64,000 nucleotides of DNA from Candidatus Paraprochloron terpiosi LD05 (GTDB taxonomy: Bacteria > Cyanobacteriota > Cyanobacteriia > Cyanobacteriales > Prochloraceae), in NCBI GenBank assembly GCA_018141785.1, contig CP073341.1:2341422-2405421 (forward strand), in the 5' to 3' direction. How positions within the stretch are numbered: position 1 is the stretch's first letter; each line of letters begins with the position of its first letter. The notes beneath the pieces were generated by a model. That model saw only the letters and a list, made by a program, of their open reading frames with translations. It was not told the origin of the DNA and ran no database searches. This document shows, one piece after another, positions 27,501-33,632 of the stretch. The position numbers and the translations under genes are program-made.

Positions 27501-29848
27501 TTTTCCAAAGCTTCGTAGCTCACTTCCAACAGAAGACGTTGCTGGGGATCCATTCTTTCTGCTTCCCTGGGACTAATGCCGAAAAATTGGGCATCAAATA
27601 AGTCTACTCCCTCTAGAAATCCGCCCCATTCTTCTCCTCGCTTGCTAATAGCACTTTTTCCGTTCCTCAATAACTGCCAAAATTCTTCCGGGTTATTTGC
27701 TCCTGGGAAACGGCAACCAATACCAATAATGGCGATTTTGGACCGTGGATGATCCCCCTCGGCCTCCCTTGTCACCCCCTTTTTTTCGGAAGGGGGGGAA
27801 TTAAGGGGGGGCATCTGTTGTTGGTTGTTGGGACTCAATTGAGACAAATAATTAGCCAAACTAGCAATAGTGGGGTAATCATAGGCGAGGGTAGGAGCTA
27901 GTTTACATCCTAACCAGTCTTCTAGTTCCCCAGACAGGCGTACTGCTGCCATAGAGTCTAAACCATAGCTAGCAAAAGGTGACTCCAAATCGACAGTGGA
28001 GGTCGAAATTCCCACTTTCTGTGCAATATGATTGATTAACCAAGTTTCAATTGCGCTTCTTGCAGGGGTAGGGTGTAGGAACGCTGCGCCCTCAGGTTGG
28101 TGGGACCTTACAGTGTCTCTATTCTCAGTTTCGGAGTTTTGGTTCCACTCTGCTACTACATTCAGACTTCCCTCTGTGAACCCAGCTTTACAAGCATGAC
28201 GCTGAATTTTCCCACTGGAGGTTTTCGGAATACTACCAGTTTTCAGCAGCAGTACGGCAAAGGGTTGCAGTTCGTGGTGTTCTACTACTGCTTTACGGAT
28301 AGCATTAATAACTGATTCGGAGTCTAGTTTCCGTAGATAAGTGCGTTTAACTTCAACTGCGATCGCTAACCGTTCTTCTTTTCCTTCCATCTCCACTGCA
28401 AAAGCAGCACAAAAGTTAGAGTGCAAAGCAGGATGGCTATTTTCTACCGTCAGTTCTATATCCTGAGGATAGTGGTTTCTCCCCCTGATAATAATCAAAT
28501 CCTTGATTCTACCAGTGACGAAAAGTTCTCCTTCTGCTAAAAAGCCTAGGTCTCCTGTACGCAGATAGCTCCCATCCTCTCCCCTCAAGTGCGCCCGGAA
28601 AGTTTCCTGGGTTTGCTCTGGTTTTTGCCAATACCCCATAGCCACACTTTTACCTTTAACCCAGATTTCCCCTATATCAGAGTCGGAACAGGGACTGAAA
28701 GTATCTGGATTGACAATAACAATTTCCTGATCCGGTGCAGTTTTGCCGCAACCTACAAAGGTTTGCACATCCTCATCTGAAATATGACCCGGAACAACCT
28801 TATTTTCTTTAAGTGCTCCTGAAGAGACTCTTTTCACAACTGGATCAGCCTTTTTCTGACCTCCTGAAACCATGAGAGTAGTTTCTGCCATACCATAGCA
28901 GGGGTAAAAAGCCTCTTTACGAAAGCCACAATCTCGGAAAGTAGCAGCAAACCGTTCCAGAGTTGCTGCGCGAACAGGTTCAGCCCCAGAAAAAGCTAAC
29001 TCCCAACTGCTCAAATCCAGTCCTTGGATCTTACTGGGTTGTGCAATAACTTGATTGACGCAAAGTTCGTAGGCGAAATTCGGACCACCACTAATAGTAG
29101 CTTGGTAACGAGAAATAGCCTCCAACCACCGCAGAGGACGTTGAAGAAAGGAAATAGAAGACATGAGCACCGTAGAATTGCCAATGTATACTGGTGCTAT
29201 AATCCCCCCAATCAACCCCATATCGTGGTAGGGGGGTAACCAAGAAACAGCTACAGAGTCAGGAGAGTGTTGAAAAAACCCCTGGATTAGGGATGAGTTG
29301 TGGACTAAATTACCATGAGTTATCATCACCCCTTTGGGTTTACCTGTGGAACCGCTAGTGTATTGCAGGAAAGCGAGAGTATCGTCGGCGATCGCTGGTT
29401 GAACCCACTCATCGGCTCGATTATCAGCAACAGTATCCGTACTCAGAAACTCCACTTCCTTTATTCCTGAGGAGAGGAAGCGACTTTTTATATTATTCTT
29501 CCATGATGCTGTGGTCAGGGCCAACTTTGCTTGAGAATCTCTGACGATACTAAGCAAACGCTTTATGGAGCGGTTGGGTCTAGGTGGATATGCGGGTACT
29601 GCCACTACTCCTGCATATAGACAGCCGAAGAAAGCAGCAATAAAATCTAATCCCGGCTGATAGAGAAGCAAAGCACGTTCCCCAGGGACCGCCTTATAGT
29701 CTTGAAGCTGGGAAGCGATCGCCCGTGCTCGTCTATCCAGTTCCTTATAGTTGAGGAAATCCCCGACTACTTGACCATCCTCCAGAAAGGTAAAACCCCT
29801 TTCTGCCATTTCCAGTGATTTGTCGCGCAGAATTTCAATGAAGGACAT
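21536..29848 (-). CDS. ols: Olefin synthase (Ols) type I polyketide synthase for 1-alkenes
   Basis: A single 2770-aa protein. Domains in order: fatty acyl-AMP ligase (~1-580; YTSGSTGKPKGVMITHGNL near 163), ACP1 (phosphopantetheine Ser in GLDSM near 632), ketosynthase (~703-1095; Cys in DTACSSS near 850, His in EAHGTGT and NIGHLE), acyltransferase (~1200-1490; GHSVG near 1291), ketoreductase (~1820-2000; TGGLGALG), ACP2 (GMDSL near 2120), sulfotransferase (~2203-2430; FILSSPRSGSTLL) and alpha/beta-hydrolase thioesterase (~2505-2770; GHSLG near 2591). This is the order of the cyanobacterial Ols enzyme: a fatty acid is activated, extended by malonate, reduced to a beta-hydroxy acid, sulfated, then decarboxylated with sulfate loss to a terminal alkene. 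Linkers contain in-frame copies of dispersed repeats (25773-25804, 26264-26295, 26499-26530, 27775-27811). Confidence 0.95.
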   Translation of the reverse strand: MSFIEILRDKSLEMAERGFTFLEDGQVVGDFLNYKELDRRARAIASQLQDYKAVPGERALLLYQPGLDFIAAFFGCLYAGVVAVPAYPPRPNRSIKRLLSIVRDSQAKLALTTASWKNNIKSRFLSSGIKEVEFLSTDTVADNRADEWVQPAIADDTLAFLQYTSGSTGKPKGVMITHGNLVHNSSLIQGFFQHSPDSVAVSWLPPYHDMGLIGGIIAPVYIGNSTVLMSSISFLQRPLRWLEAISRYQATISGGPNFAYELCVNQVIAQPSKIQGLDLSSWELAFSGAEPVRAATLERFAATFRDCGFRKEAFYPCYGMAETTLMVSGGQKKADPVVKRVSSGALKENKVVPGHISDEDVQTFVGCGKTAPDQEIVIVNPDTFSPCSDSDIGEIWVKGKSVAMGYWQKPEQTQETFRAHLRGEDGSYLRTGDLGFLAEGELFVTGRIKDLIIIRGRNHYPQDIELTVENSHPALHSNFCAAFAVEMEGKEERLAIAVEVKRTYLRKLDSESVINAIRKAVVEHHELQPFAVLLLKTGSIPKTSSGKIQRHACKAGFTEGSLNVVAEWNQNSETENRDTVRSHQPEGAAFLHPTPARSAIETWLINHIAQKVGISTSTVDLESPFASYGLDSMAAVRLSGELEDWLGCKLAPTLAYDYPTIASLANYLSQLSPNNQQQMPPLNSPPSEKKGVTREAEGDHPRSKIAIIGIGCRFPGANNPEEFWQLLRNGKSAISKRGEEWGGFLEGVDLFDAQFFGISPREAERMDPQQRLLLEVSYEALENALIPVDTLAGSSTGVFIGISSNDYSCFQSGDETHLYKATGNAHSIAANRLSYFFDFRGPSLAVDTACSSSLVAIHLACQSLRYGECDLAIAGGVNLILSPELTRSFAAAGMIATDGRCKTFDASADGYVRGEGCGIAVLKPLDKAIADRDNILAVIEGSSVNQDGRSNGLTAPNGPAQQAVLRRALQNAGVSGAEISYLEAHGTGTSLGDPIEVNSLKVVLTQDRSSPCWLGSVKTNIGHLEAAAGIAGLIKVVLSLQHEEVPPHLNFQELNTHIDLSDESISIPTSIQPWSNPTRFAGVSSFGFGGTNAHVVCSEGNREPKTTHPSSPLLGGETSHILTLSASSEPALKELVNNYGVYLKNNKKLFTEYISYVSNRGRSHFNHRLAVVGTSTEKLREKLACRSARLASCPYNKKISFLFTGQGSQYKGMGKELYKTQPIFAAALDRCAEILSPHLETPLLSVLYPDGNEDHKINETAYTQPALFALEYALAQLWQSWGIYPALVMGHSVGEYVAACIAGVFSLEDGLKLIAARGRLMEQATDGTMVAVLAPEITVRKVISHWEIAHREADPFGIAAFNGPESIVISGAREAIEGAIAAFNGAGIKTKQLKVSGAFHSPLMKPIQAEFATIAQQVTYSPPHLDIISNLTGKLATAEIATPEYWVKHLTHPVKFADSMEFLGEQGYEIFLEIGPKPTLLGMGRQCLSEISGLWLPSLRPQDRDSETILSSLAALYEAGITINWAGFHHKDYKGSKVVLPTYPFQRQRYWYESNRRWTQMNVDEDGYPSGAENLLYEVEWRRLDLYSTLNTSNHTPGEFWLIFADQGGVGEKIAKELETQGARSLLVYPGTVRKGTDKQIVNPEDREDFQRLFQRISPQGQYINIIHLWSLDTSNVSRSEIQKSLMSGCASLLHLTQTLVSTEVQSSLWMVTRGSQPVVKGFMEPTGVLQASCWGLGKAIALEHPEIWGGMIDLDPLAEQNEAKLILREIVGTHGCAPLNLKKEDQIAFRQGNRYVPRLVPNPQLDRSNNITSLSIDNIYLITGGLGALGLKVAQWLVKQGAKHLVLVGRSSPTDSATSTIRALEQAGAEVKIARADVSRSEELERVLADIKSNRPPQIGIIHAAGVLDDGVVQKLDWERFEKVMAPKVLGAWHLHQLTQDLELDFFVMFSSAASLFGSPGQGNYAAANAFMDSLAHYRRLKGMAALTINWGPFAHGMAVEANLNTLGLDLIEPESGLEVLGSLLIQPSLAQIGVLAVEWKQLASRFPNGLSPFFQEVLPPTEDTTSSDSLFTHLLAMESLEREEFLISYLQIALAGILGVKKEQLSPTDNLLELGMDSLMVMEAINQLKGDLQLMLYPREFYERPQLGILAKYLNLEFERTHNCASNRDSVPQLEEREKGSLELGREGEESIEQVSPTPIVFILSSPRSGSTLLRVMLAGHPALLSPPELHLLPFSTMAERSQELAISHLGEGLERALMELKGINGVESQELVNELVQKNASISEVYSLLQQLAGNRLLVDKSPSYASSRETLERAEELFTGAKYIHLVRHPYGAIESFTRMRMEKLVGSGEENGEKLATKIWSEGNNNILDFLGKIDRERHYQVRYEELVAQPQRVMEGVCQFLEIPFHSGVLQPYQGERMTDGIHQSSLSLGDPNFLNHNKIDPELGEAWKKVKLLNPLGKLARTVAQTLGYELPQETPESNQKTQSMGETVLDARGMKICLCSWGPADGPLVLCLHGILEQGAAWSEVAIRLAQKGYHVIAPDFRGHGRSAHVGRGSSYNLLDFLGDIDAIVEKLADRAFTLVGHSLGSVVAAIFASIRPQKVRDLVLVETILPSDGNTEETAEQLATHLDYLANVPQHPVFPNVEAAAQRLRQATPALSLSLAMLLAKRITEPCAGGVRWRWAPLLRTRASIAFNGIGKSKYLGLLKRITVPITLVYGELSNFNRQEDLAQQQKAMPRARRITLTGGHNLHLEVPSDLARIIVP

Positions 29849-29921
29849 TCTATTTTAGCTCAAGCCGCCCACTATTAGTGCCAAACCCATATATTATACC
29901 AACAAATGAAGCAACAACCAA

Positions 29922-30248
29922 TCACCAATTTTCCCCTGCTTCTTCTTGCCAATCTTCCTGAGAGCGTTTTTTTCTCTGGTATTCCAGCTTTTTTTTTGGT
30001 TGCCGTCGGGAGACACTCTGTTTTTTCTTTTGACCTTGGGTAACCCGGAATAAAAATGGCACAATAAAACCTACTATAATCCCAAGATTGAACCATAACA
30101 ACAAGATTATGCCTATGGGTAAGCTGATAGATTCCCAGGCCATAAATTTAATGGACACCCCTTCGATGTTTTGGATTGAGAAAACGGCGCTCCCTAAGAT
30201 ACAAAACGCAATGATGAGGTTCGTCAATATTTTGATAAATATCCTCAT
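29922..30248 (-). CDS. LapA-domain (DUF1049-like) membrane protein
   Basis: A 108-aa protein with two membrane helices (FIKILTNLIIAFCILGSAVF and PIGIILLLWFNLGIIVGFIV) and a basic tail (QGQKKKQSVSRRQPKKKLEY). The layout matches LapA/LapB-assembly-type small inner-membrane proteins. It lies 74 bases before the ols start and is co-directional; a good promoter lies at 30345-30374, so it may head the ols transcript, although a second promoter cannot be ruled out. Confidence 0.7.
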   Translation of the reverse strand: MRIFIKILTNLIIAFCILGSAVFSIQNIEGVSIKFMAWESISLPIGIILLLWFNLGIIVGFIVPFLFRVTQGQKKKQSVSRRQPKKKLEYQRKKRSQEDWQEEAGENW

Positions 30249-30344
30249 CTATGAGAGCGCAGAGTGTGGGGAAGGAAAGCAGAGTAGATTGGTTTTAACA
30301 ATGAAACCCAACACATCCGTGTATCCCTCTTTTAGTACTTCTCC

Positions 30345-30374
30345 ATTATAACCAGCTTATTTGGGAAATGTCAA
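30345..30374 (-). promoter_or_regulatory. Sigma-70-type promoter, near-copy of the one at 32230
   Basis: On the minus strand: TTGACA (30374-30369), 18 bases, TATAAT (30350-30345). The surrounding bases CAAATAAG and GAAGTAC are shared with 32230-32259. It overlaps the 3' end of the xisI relic and faces lapA and ols. Confidence 0.65.
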
Positions 30375-30746
30375 GTCTTTTCCTAATTTTTTTTTCTTAA
30401 GGTGATCGTACTTAGGAAGTAATCGTGAGTAGATTAAAGCCGCGCCATATTCAGTATACTGCCCTTTGAAAGGAGGTTGCCAACCCAACACGATATCCTC
30501 TCTTGGAACCTCCATTTCAATTAACTCATCCGCAGGATTTTGATCCGTCAGATTTTGTTGCAGCAAAATTTTTCCATCTTTAATATCAAAATGAACGATA
30601 CAACGATAAATCCGGTTCAACTGTTGCCAACCCACATTCATCCACTGGTAATGATTTCGTTCAGTATCAAAAATGAATTGTACTTCCACCTCATCATTCT
30701 AGATATCATCTGTGGTGTACTGGTTCAGTAATCTTTGAATATATCC
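30357..30746 (-). pseudogene. xisI: XisI (fdxN element excision controlling factor), disrupted
   Basis: The frame reads GYIQRLLNQYTTDDI, a TAG stop, then NDEVEVQFIFDTERNHYQWM, IHFDIKDGKILLQQN-like sequence (here VHFDIKDGKILLQQNLTDQN) and VPREDIVLGWQPPFKGQYTE, the typical XisI order. The first ~10 residues are replaced by a palindromic repeat. From GTG after the stop a 110-aa product is possible. XisI normally pairs with XisH, whose relic is just upstream. Confidence 0.8.
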
Positions 30747-30771
30747 CGCCGGCATTGATTAATGGCGGCGG
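30747..30771. repeat. Palindromic repeat CCGGCATTGATTAATGGCGG
   Basis: The 20 bases CCGGCATTGATTAATGGCGG, within a longer imperfect hairpin, separate the xisH and xisI relics. The same 20 bases lie at 3727-3746 in the group II intron remnant. Confidence 0.7.
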
Positions 30772-31011
30772 CTACTTTTTCCATTGCACAATCACCTCAT
30801 TGGTTGGGTCGTCCACAATTATCAAGACCTGATACCGTTGTATCGCAATATGCAGCATAAAAGTCCGTAACAGCGGAGGGATTCAAAAGCTTTTGATCTC
30901 AACTGCTATTTTCTCTCCTACCCGTTCTGCCCCAATCAACCGCTCTGCACCAAGATCAACTCGAAAGTTGACATTGCCAAACTTGAACTTCAGCGGATCT
31001 TGAGTAATCAT
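30772..31011 (-). pseudogene. xisH: XisH relic with internal deletion and stop
   Basis: From ATG 31011: MITQDPLKFKFGNVNFRVDL, GAERLIGAERVGEKIAVEIK, SF, a TGA, then MLHIAIQRYQVLIIVDDPTN and EVIVQWKK to TAG 30772-30774. The middle of XisH (FVGxSxIxExHxAVGQF... about 40 aa) is deleted. The conserved EKIAVEIKSF active-site-like strand and the terminal NEVIxQW remain. The original overlap with xisI is lost. Confidence 0.78.
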
Positions 31012-31137
31012 TCACTTATCTTTTTGAAGCGCTCGCTTTACAGCATTGTAACTATACCAGCGCTGCTATAAGGTCATAAGGAAGTCTTCACGAAGAATCT
31101 CTCCTGGATGAACTGGACACATACGATAGCCACTTTA

Positions 31138-31626
31138 TTAACTCAACAACTTAAAGATGTTATATATCCCAACAATTACATGAATAAACACAAATATCCA
31201 AGGAACAATTTGTTCTATTTTTGTAAAGGGCAAATATTTTTGAGAGTTTTTTCCTTGGCCAAGATAAGCCCACTCAGTCTCGTAAACTGCTAATGGCAAT
31301 TTTTTTTCAATCTCACAAATAATTTTTAACTTTGCAGAGTTCAAATCTCGGTAAGATTTAATCAGCTGATGCCATGTACATCCAATGAATATCCCAACTA
31401 ATGGAATTATAAAATTAGGAACACTAGTTTCATCGTATTTAATGGAAGACGCTAATGTGACCAGCGCGCTATTGAGTGTTAGGAAAAAAAAATTCGCCTT
31501 ATGTCTACGATCACTAATAGACTCGGCAGACTGAACAAAAATCTTGTAAATCTCAAAGAGATGATTTTTATAAAGTTCGCCGTAGTCCTCTGGTTTTGTC
31601 TTGAAAACGTTTGGGTCGTCAGCCAT
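31138..31626 (-). CDS. RipA/SLATT-like membrane protein, putative effector of a TIR system
   Basis: A 162-aa protein from ATG 31626. After a soluble start (MADDPNVFKTKPEDYGELYK, NHLFEIYKIFVQSAESISDR), it has two close membrane helices (ANFFFLTLNSALVTLASSI; NFIIPLVGIFIGCTWHQLIK), the motif SYRDLNSAKLKIICEIEKKL, and a third hydrophobic end (VPWIFVFIHVIVGIYNIF). This pattern fits the family named RipA (octameric membrane protein) and related SLATT effectors that form pores in defence systems. The start overlaps the TIR gene stop as TAATG, so the two are translationally coupled. The longer ORF start at 31674 lies inside the TIR gene and is not used. Confidence 0.72.
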   Translation of the reverse strand: MADDPNVFKTKPEDYGELYKNHLFEIYKIFVQSAESISDRRHKANFFFLTLNSALVTLASSIKYDETSVPNFIIPLVGIFIGCTWHQLIKSYRDLNSAKLKIICEIEKKLPLAVYETEWAYLGQGKNSQKYLPFTKIEQIVPWIFVFIHVIVGIYNIFKLLS

Positions 31627-32063
31627 TACAGCGAAACCTCTCGAATTTTTGAAACTATAGAAGAACTTTGCCATTTCACAATAGCATCTGCCTTATCCTT
31701 CACAACTTGCGAAGTCTTTTGAGAACCCCAGGGTTCTACTGCAACTATAGGCTTATCGAAATCCTCTTTTGAAATTTTAATTTCCTTGTTAATCCATTTT
31801 GAATAGGAAGAGTAGACTCCAGCAAGTATTACTACACACTGCACAGGCTTAATTTGGTTCTTTATCGCTTGATATAGTTCCTCATCGTTGTCTGCGTTGT
31901 GAATAGGATCATCTTTTGGGACAGAATAATTCGCCCACTTGAAATTTTTATGCTCATCGAAGAAACCGACAAGCTTCTCGTAATGAGATCTATATGTCCA
32001 TGAGTGACTGATAAAAAGTTTGTAAGTCTTTAGCTTAGGCATAAACGTCTTTTTTTTAATCAT
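31626..32063 (-). CDS. TIR-like domain protein (DUF1863/ThsB-like)
   Basis: A 145-aa protein: YKLFISHSWTYRSHYEKLVG, FKWANYSVPKDDPIHNADND, ELYQAIKNQIKPVQCVVILA, YSSYSKWINKEIKISKEDF and PIVAVEPWGSQKTS. This is the MTH538/DUF1863 TIR-like fold used by ThsB sensors of Thoeris, which make a cyclic ADP-ribose-type signal from NAD on phage infection; the Glu of WINKEI is at the expected catalytic place. I chose ATG 32063 (GGTGAG 10 bases upstream); ATG 32042 is also possible. Instead of ThsA it is paired with a membrane protein gene. Confidence 0.8.
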   Translation of the reverse strand: MIKKKTFMPKLKTYKLFISHSWTYRSHYEKLVGFFDEHKNFKWANYSVPKDDPIHNADNDEELYQAIKNQIKPVQCVVILAGVYSSYSKWINKEIKISKEDFDKPIVAVEPWGSQKTSQVVKDKADAIVKWQSSSIVSKIREVSL

Positions 32064-32229
32064 AACGGTAAAGCTCACCGGCGGCACGAATCTTTCGGAT
32101 AAGCCCAAACAATCACATATCGTCCGGTGCAGTAGAAGTGTGCGATTCGTTCATCGTCCCTACTCTAGTAACTGGTAGCCAAAACATTGAATCCTGTCCA
32201 GCAGGAGTATCCTTGTTTTGTACTTCTTC

Positions 32230-32259
32230 ATTATAACGAACTTATTTGTTAAATGTCAA
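32230..32259 (-). promoter_or_regulatory. Sigma-70-type promoter of the TIR operon
   Basis: Minus strand: TTGACA (32259-32254), 18 bases, TATAAT (32235-32230), about 170 bases before the TIR start. The same arrangement, with many shared bases, occurs at 30345-30374. Confidence 0.68.
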
Positions 32260-32384
32260 TTCTTTCAAGAATTTTTTTTATGTCTGAAGGCGATCGCCTT
32301 TCAGGGTATCTTCTGCAACTGTTAACGCCAACAATCCCACTGGTTTTGCCATAGCAGGTAAGCGGGAAAAGTTCAGCAAATTGC

Positions 32385-32415
32385 GTAGGTTGGGTTGAAG
32401 AATGAAACCCAACAC
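32385..32415. repeat. Interspersed repeat GTAGGTTGGGTTGA...GAAACCCAACAC
   Basis: An imperfect hairpin (GTTGGGTT with AACCCAAC). A second full copy is at 57676-57705; right-half copies occur at 4088-4098 and 30303-30313. Confidence 0.75.
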
Positions 32416-32428
32416 AAATGCTATCAAC

Positions 32429-33063
32429 TCAGCCAACGTTTGGTTTTACCAAGGCAAGGCGTTTGAGAATCGCCAATACTTCATAGAGTTCATTGGTAGG
32501 ATTGACGAGGGAGAAAAGTCTGGAGGTAGCATATTGAGGAGTGGAGATACGGCTGGTTTTCAAGAAAAGGAATTCACTACCATTAGTTATTAAGCCAAAA
32601 GTGGGGCGATTGCCCTCTGGGTTACCAAGCATATAGGCTAAGGTTTGGGGAATAGCACGGGTTACCGCAAAGTCACTGCGTTTGGATTCTATCACCACCA
32701 GCCACAGGAAATCGCTCACTACTAGAACATCAATCTTCCCCCTTACACCACACCTTCGTCTTCTAGATTGATTTCCATACTGGCTTCTGTTTTGATGCTC
32801 CAGGGGCGACGATAAAAACCAGCCAAATCCAGCAAGGGGGCTAACACAACCATTTTGACGCTATTTTCCAGTACGGGAAGATCTTCCAGGAGATCTAAAA
32901 AGTTGGTTTTCACTCGATCCAGATAGTGCTGTTCCGCCTCACTAAGTGTTCCTAGCCCTTCTTTCCACTCTGAAAAGAACTTAAGATCCGGGGCGGAGCG
33001 TAGGTTGAGGGTTTGTTTCAGAGTGCGAAGGGTGACATCAGTAGCGTAAATGGTTTGAATCAT
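32429..33063 (-). pseudogene. PD-(D/E)XK nuclease-like (restriction subunit R-type) protein, frameshifted
   Basis: The first half (MIQTIYATDVTLRTLKQTLN ... NLEDEGVV) ends at TAA 32743. One frame over it continues RGKIDVLVVSDFLWLVVIES, KRSDFAVTRAIPQTLAYMLG and FGLITNGSEFLFLKT. D in KIDVL and ExK in IESKRSD form a PD-(D/E)XK active site. One added base near 32742 would restore a ~211-aa protein common in cyanobacteria and similar to the N-terminal nuclease of type I restriction HsdR-like proteins. Confidence 0.72.
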
Positions 33064-33156
33064 ATCATTTGTACTTTAGTCCCGCTAAAGCTAAACCAAA
33101 CAACCGTCGATGAAAAGATGTACAGTTATTAGTACATGTGCAATTTTAGACAGCTT

Positions 33157-33408
33157 ATGGACACTATTACATATACTGCTCTTCGGAGCAATTTGGCAAA
33201 AACAATGGATAAAGTCTGCGATGATCGTGCTCCTGTAACAATCACGCGGAGCAATGATCGACCCGTTGTTATGCTCTCCTTAGAAGATTACCAGGGGCTA
33301 GAAGAAACTGCTTACTTGCATCTATGCCCCAAGAATGCAAAGCGGTTACTCGATTCTGTTATTGAACTTGAAGCAGGGAAAGGGGAAGAGAAGGAGTTGA
33401 TTGAGTGA
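33157..33408 (+). CDS. yefM: YefM/Phd-family antitoxin
   Basis: An 83-aa protein: MDTITYTALRSNLAKTMDKV, TITRSNDRPVVMLSLEDYQG, LEETAYLHLCPKNAKRLLDS. This is a standard YefM antitoxin, DNA-binding N-terminus and toxin-binding C-terminus. I chose ATG 33157 (MDTITYT) over the earlier ATG 33136. Its stop overlaps the yoeB start by 4 bases (GTGA), the usual coupling. Confidence 0.9.
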   Translation: MDTITYTALRSNLAKTMDKVCDDRAPVTITRSNDRPVVMLSLEDYQGLEETAYLHLCPKNAKRLLDSVIELEAGKGEEKELIE

Positions 33409-33632
33409 AGTTAATCTTCTCTGAAAATGCCTGGGATGACTACCTTTACTGGCAAAGGACTGATCGTAAACTACTTAACCGGATCAATACCCTTATCAAA
33501 GATATTCAGCGACAACTGACTCTGTGCTTATCGCTCAACTTCGATATCACTACTATAGCAGTCGCCATCATGGTTAGGACAGGATTTTCGGGAGAGGACG
33601 CAGGTTGTGCGCCCCTACCGTTTGCTAATTGA
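33405..33632 (+). pseudogene. yoeB: YoeB toxin with central deletion
   Basis: The start KLIFSENAWDDYLYWQRTDR and KLLNRINTLIKDIQR is normal YoeB. Then about 40 residues, including the catalytic Glu/Arg region, are missing and the frame shifts. The conserved end DSVLIAQLRYHYY is visible one frame over at 33518-33555. The remaining product has a foreign tail into a dispersed GTAGGGGCGC-type repeat. The antitoxin is thus an orphan. Confidence 0.85.

Noticed and set aside
21729..29239. Many plus-strand ORFs of 60-90 codons opposite ols
   Set aside because: Antisense shadows without start signals or recognisable domains.
31108..31722. Plus-strand ORFs opposite the TIR operon
   Set aside because: They lie antisense to two genes with clear domains and have no features of their own.
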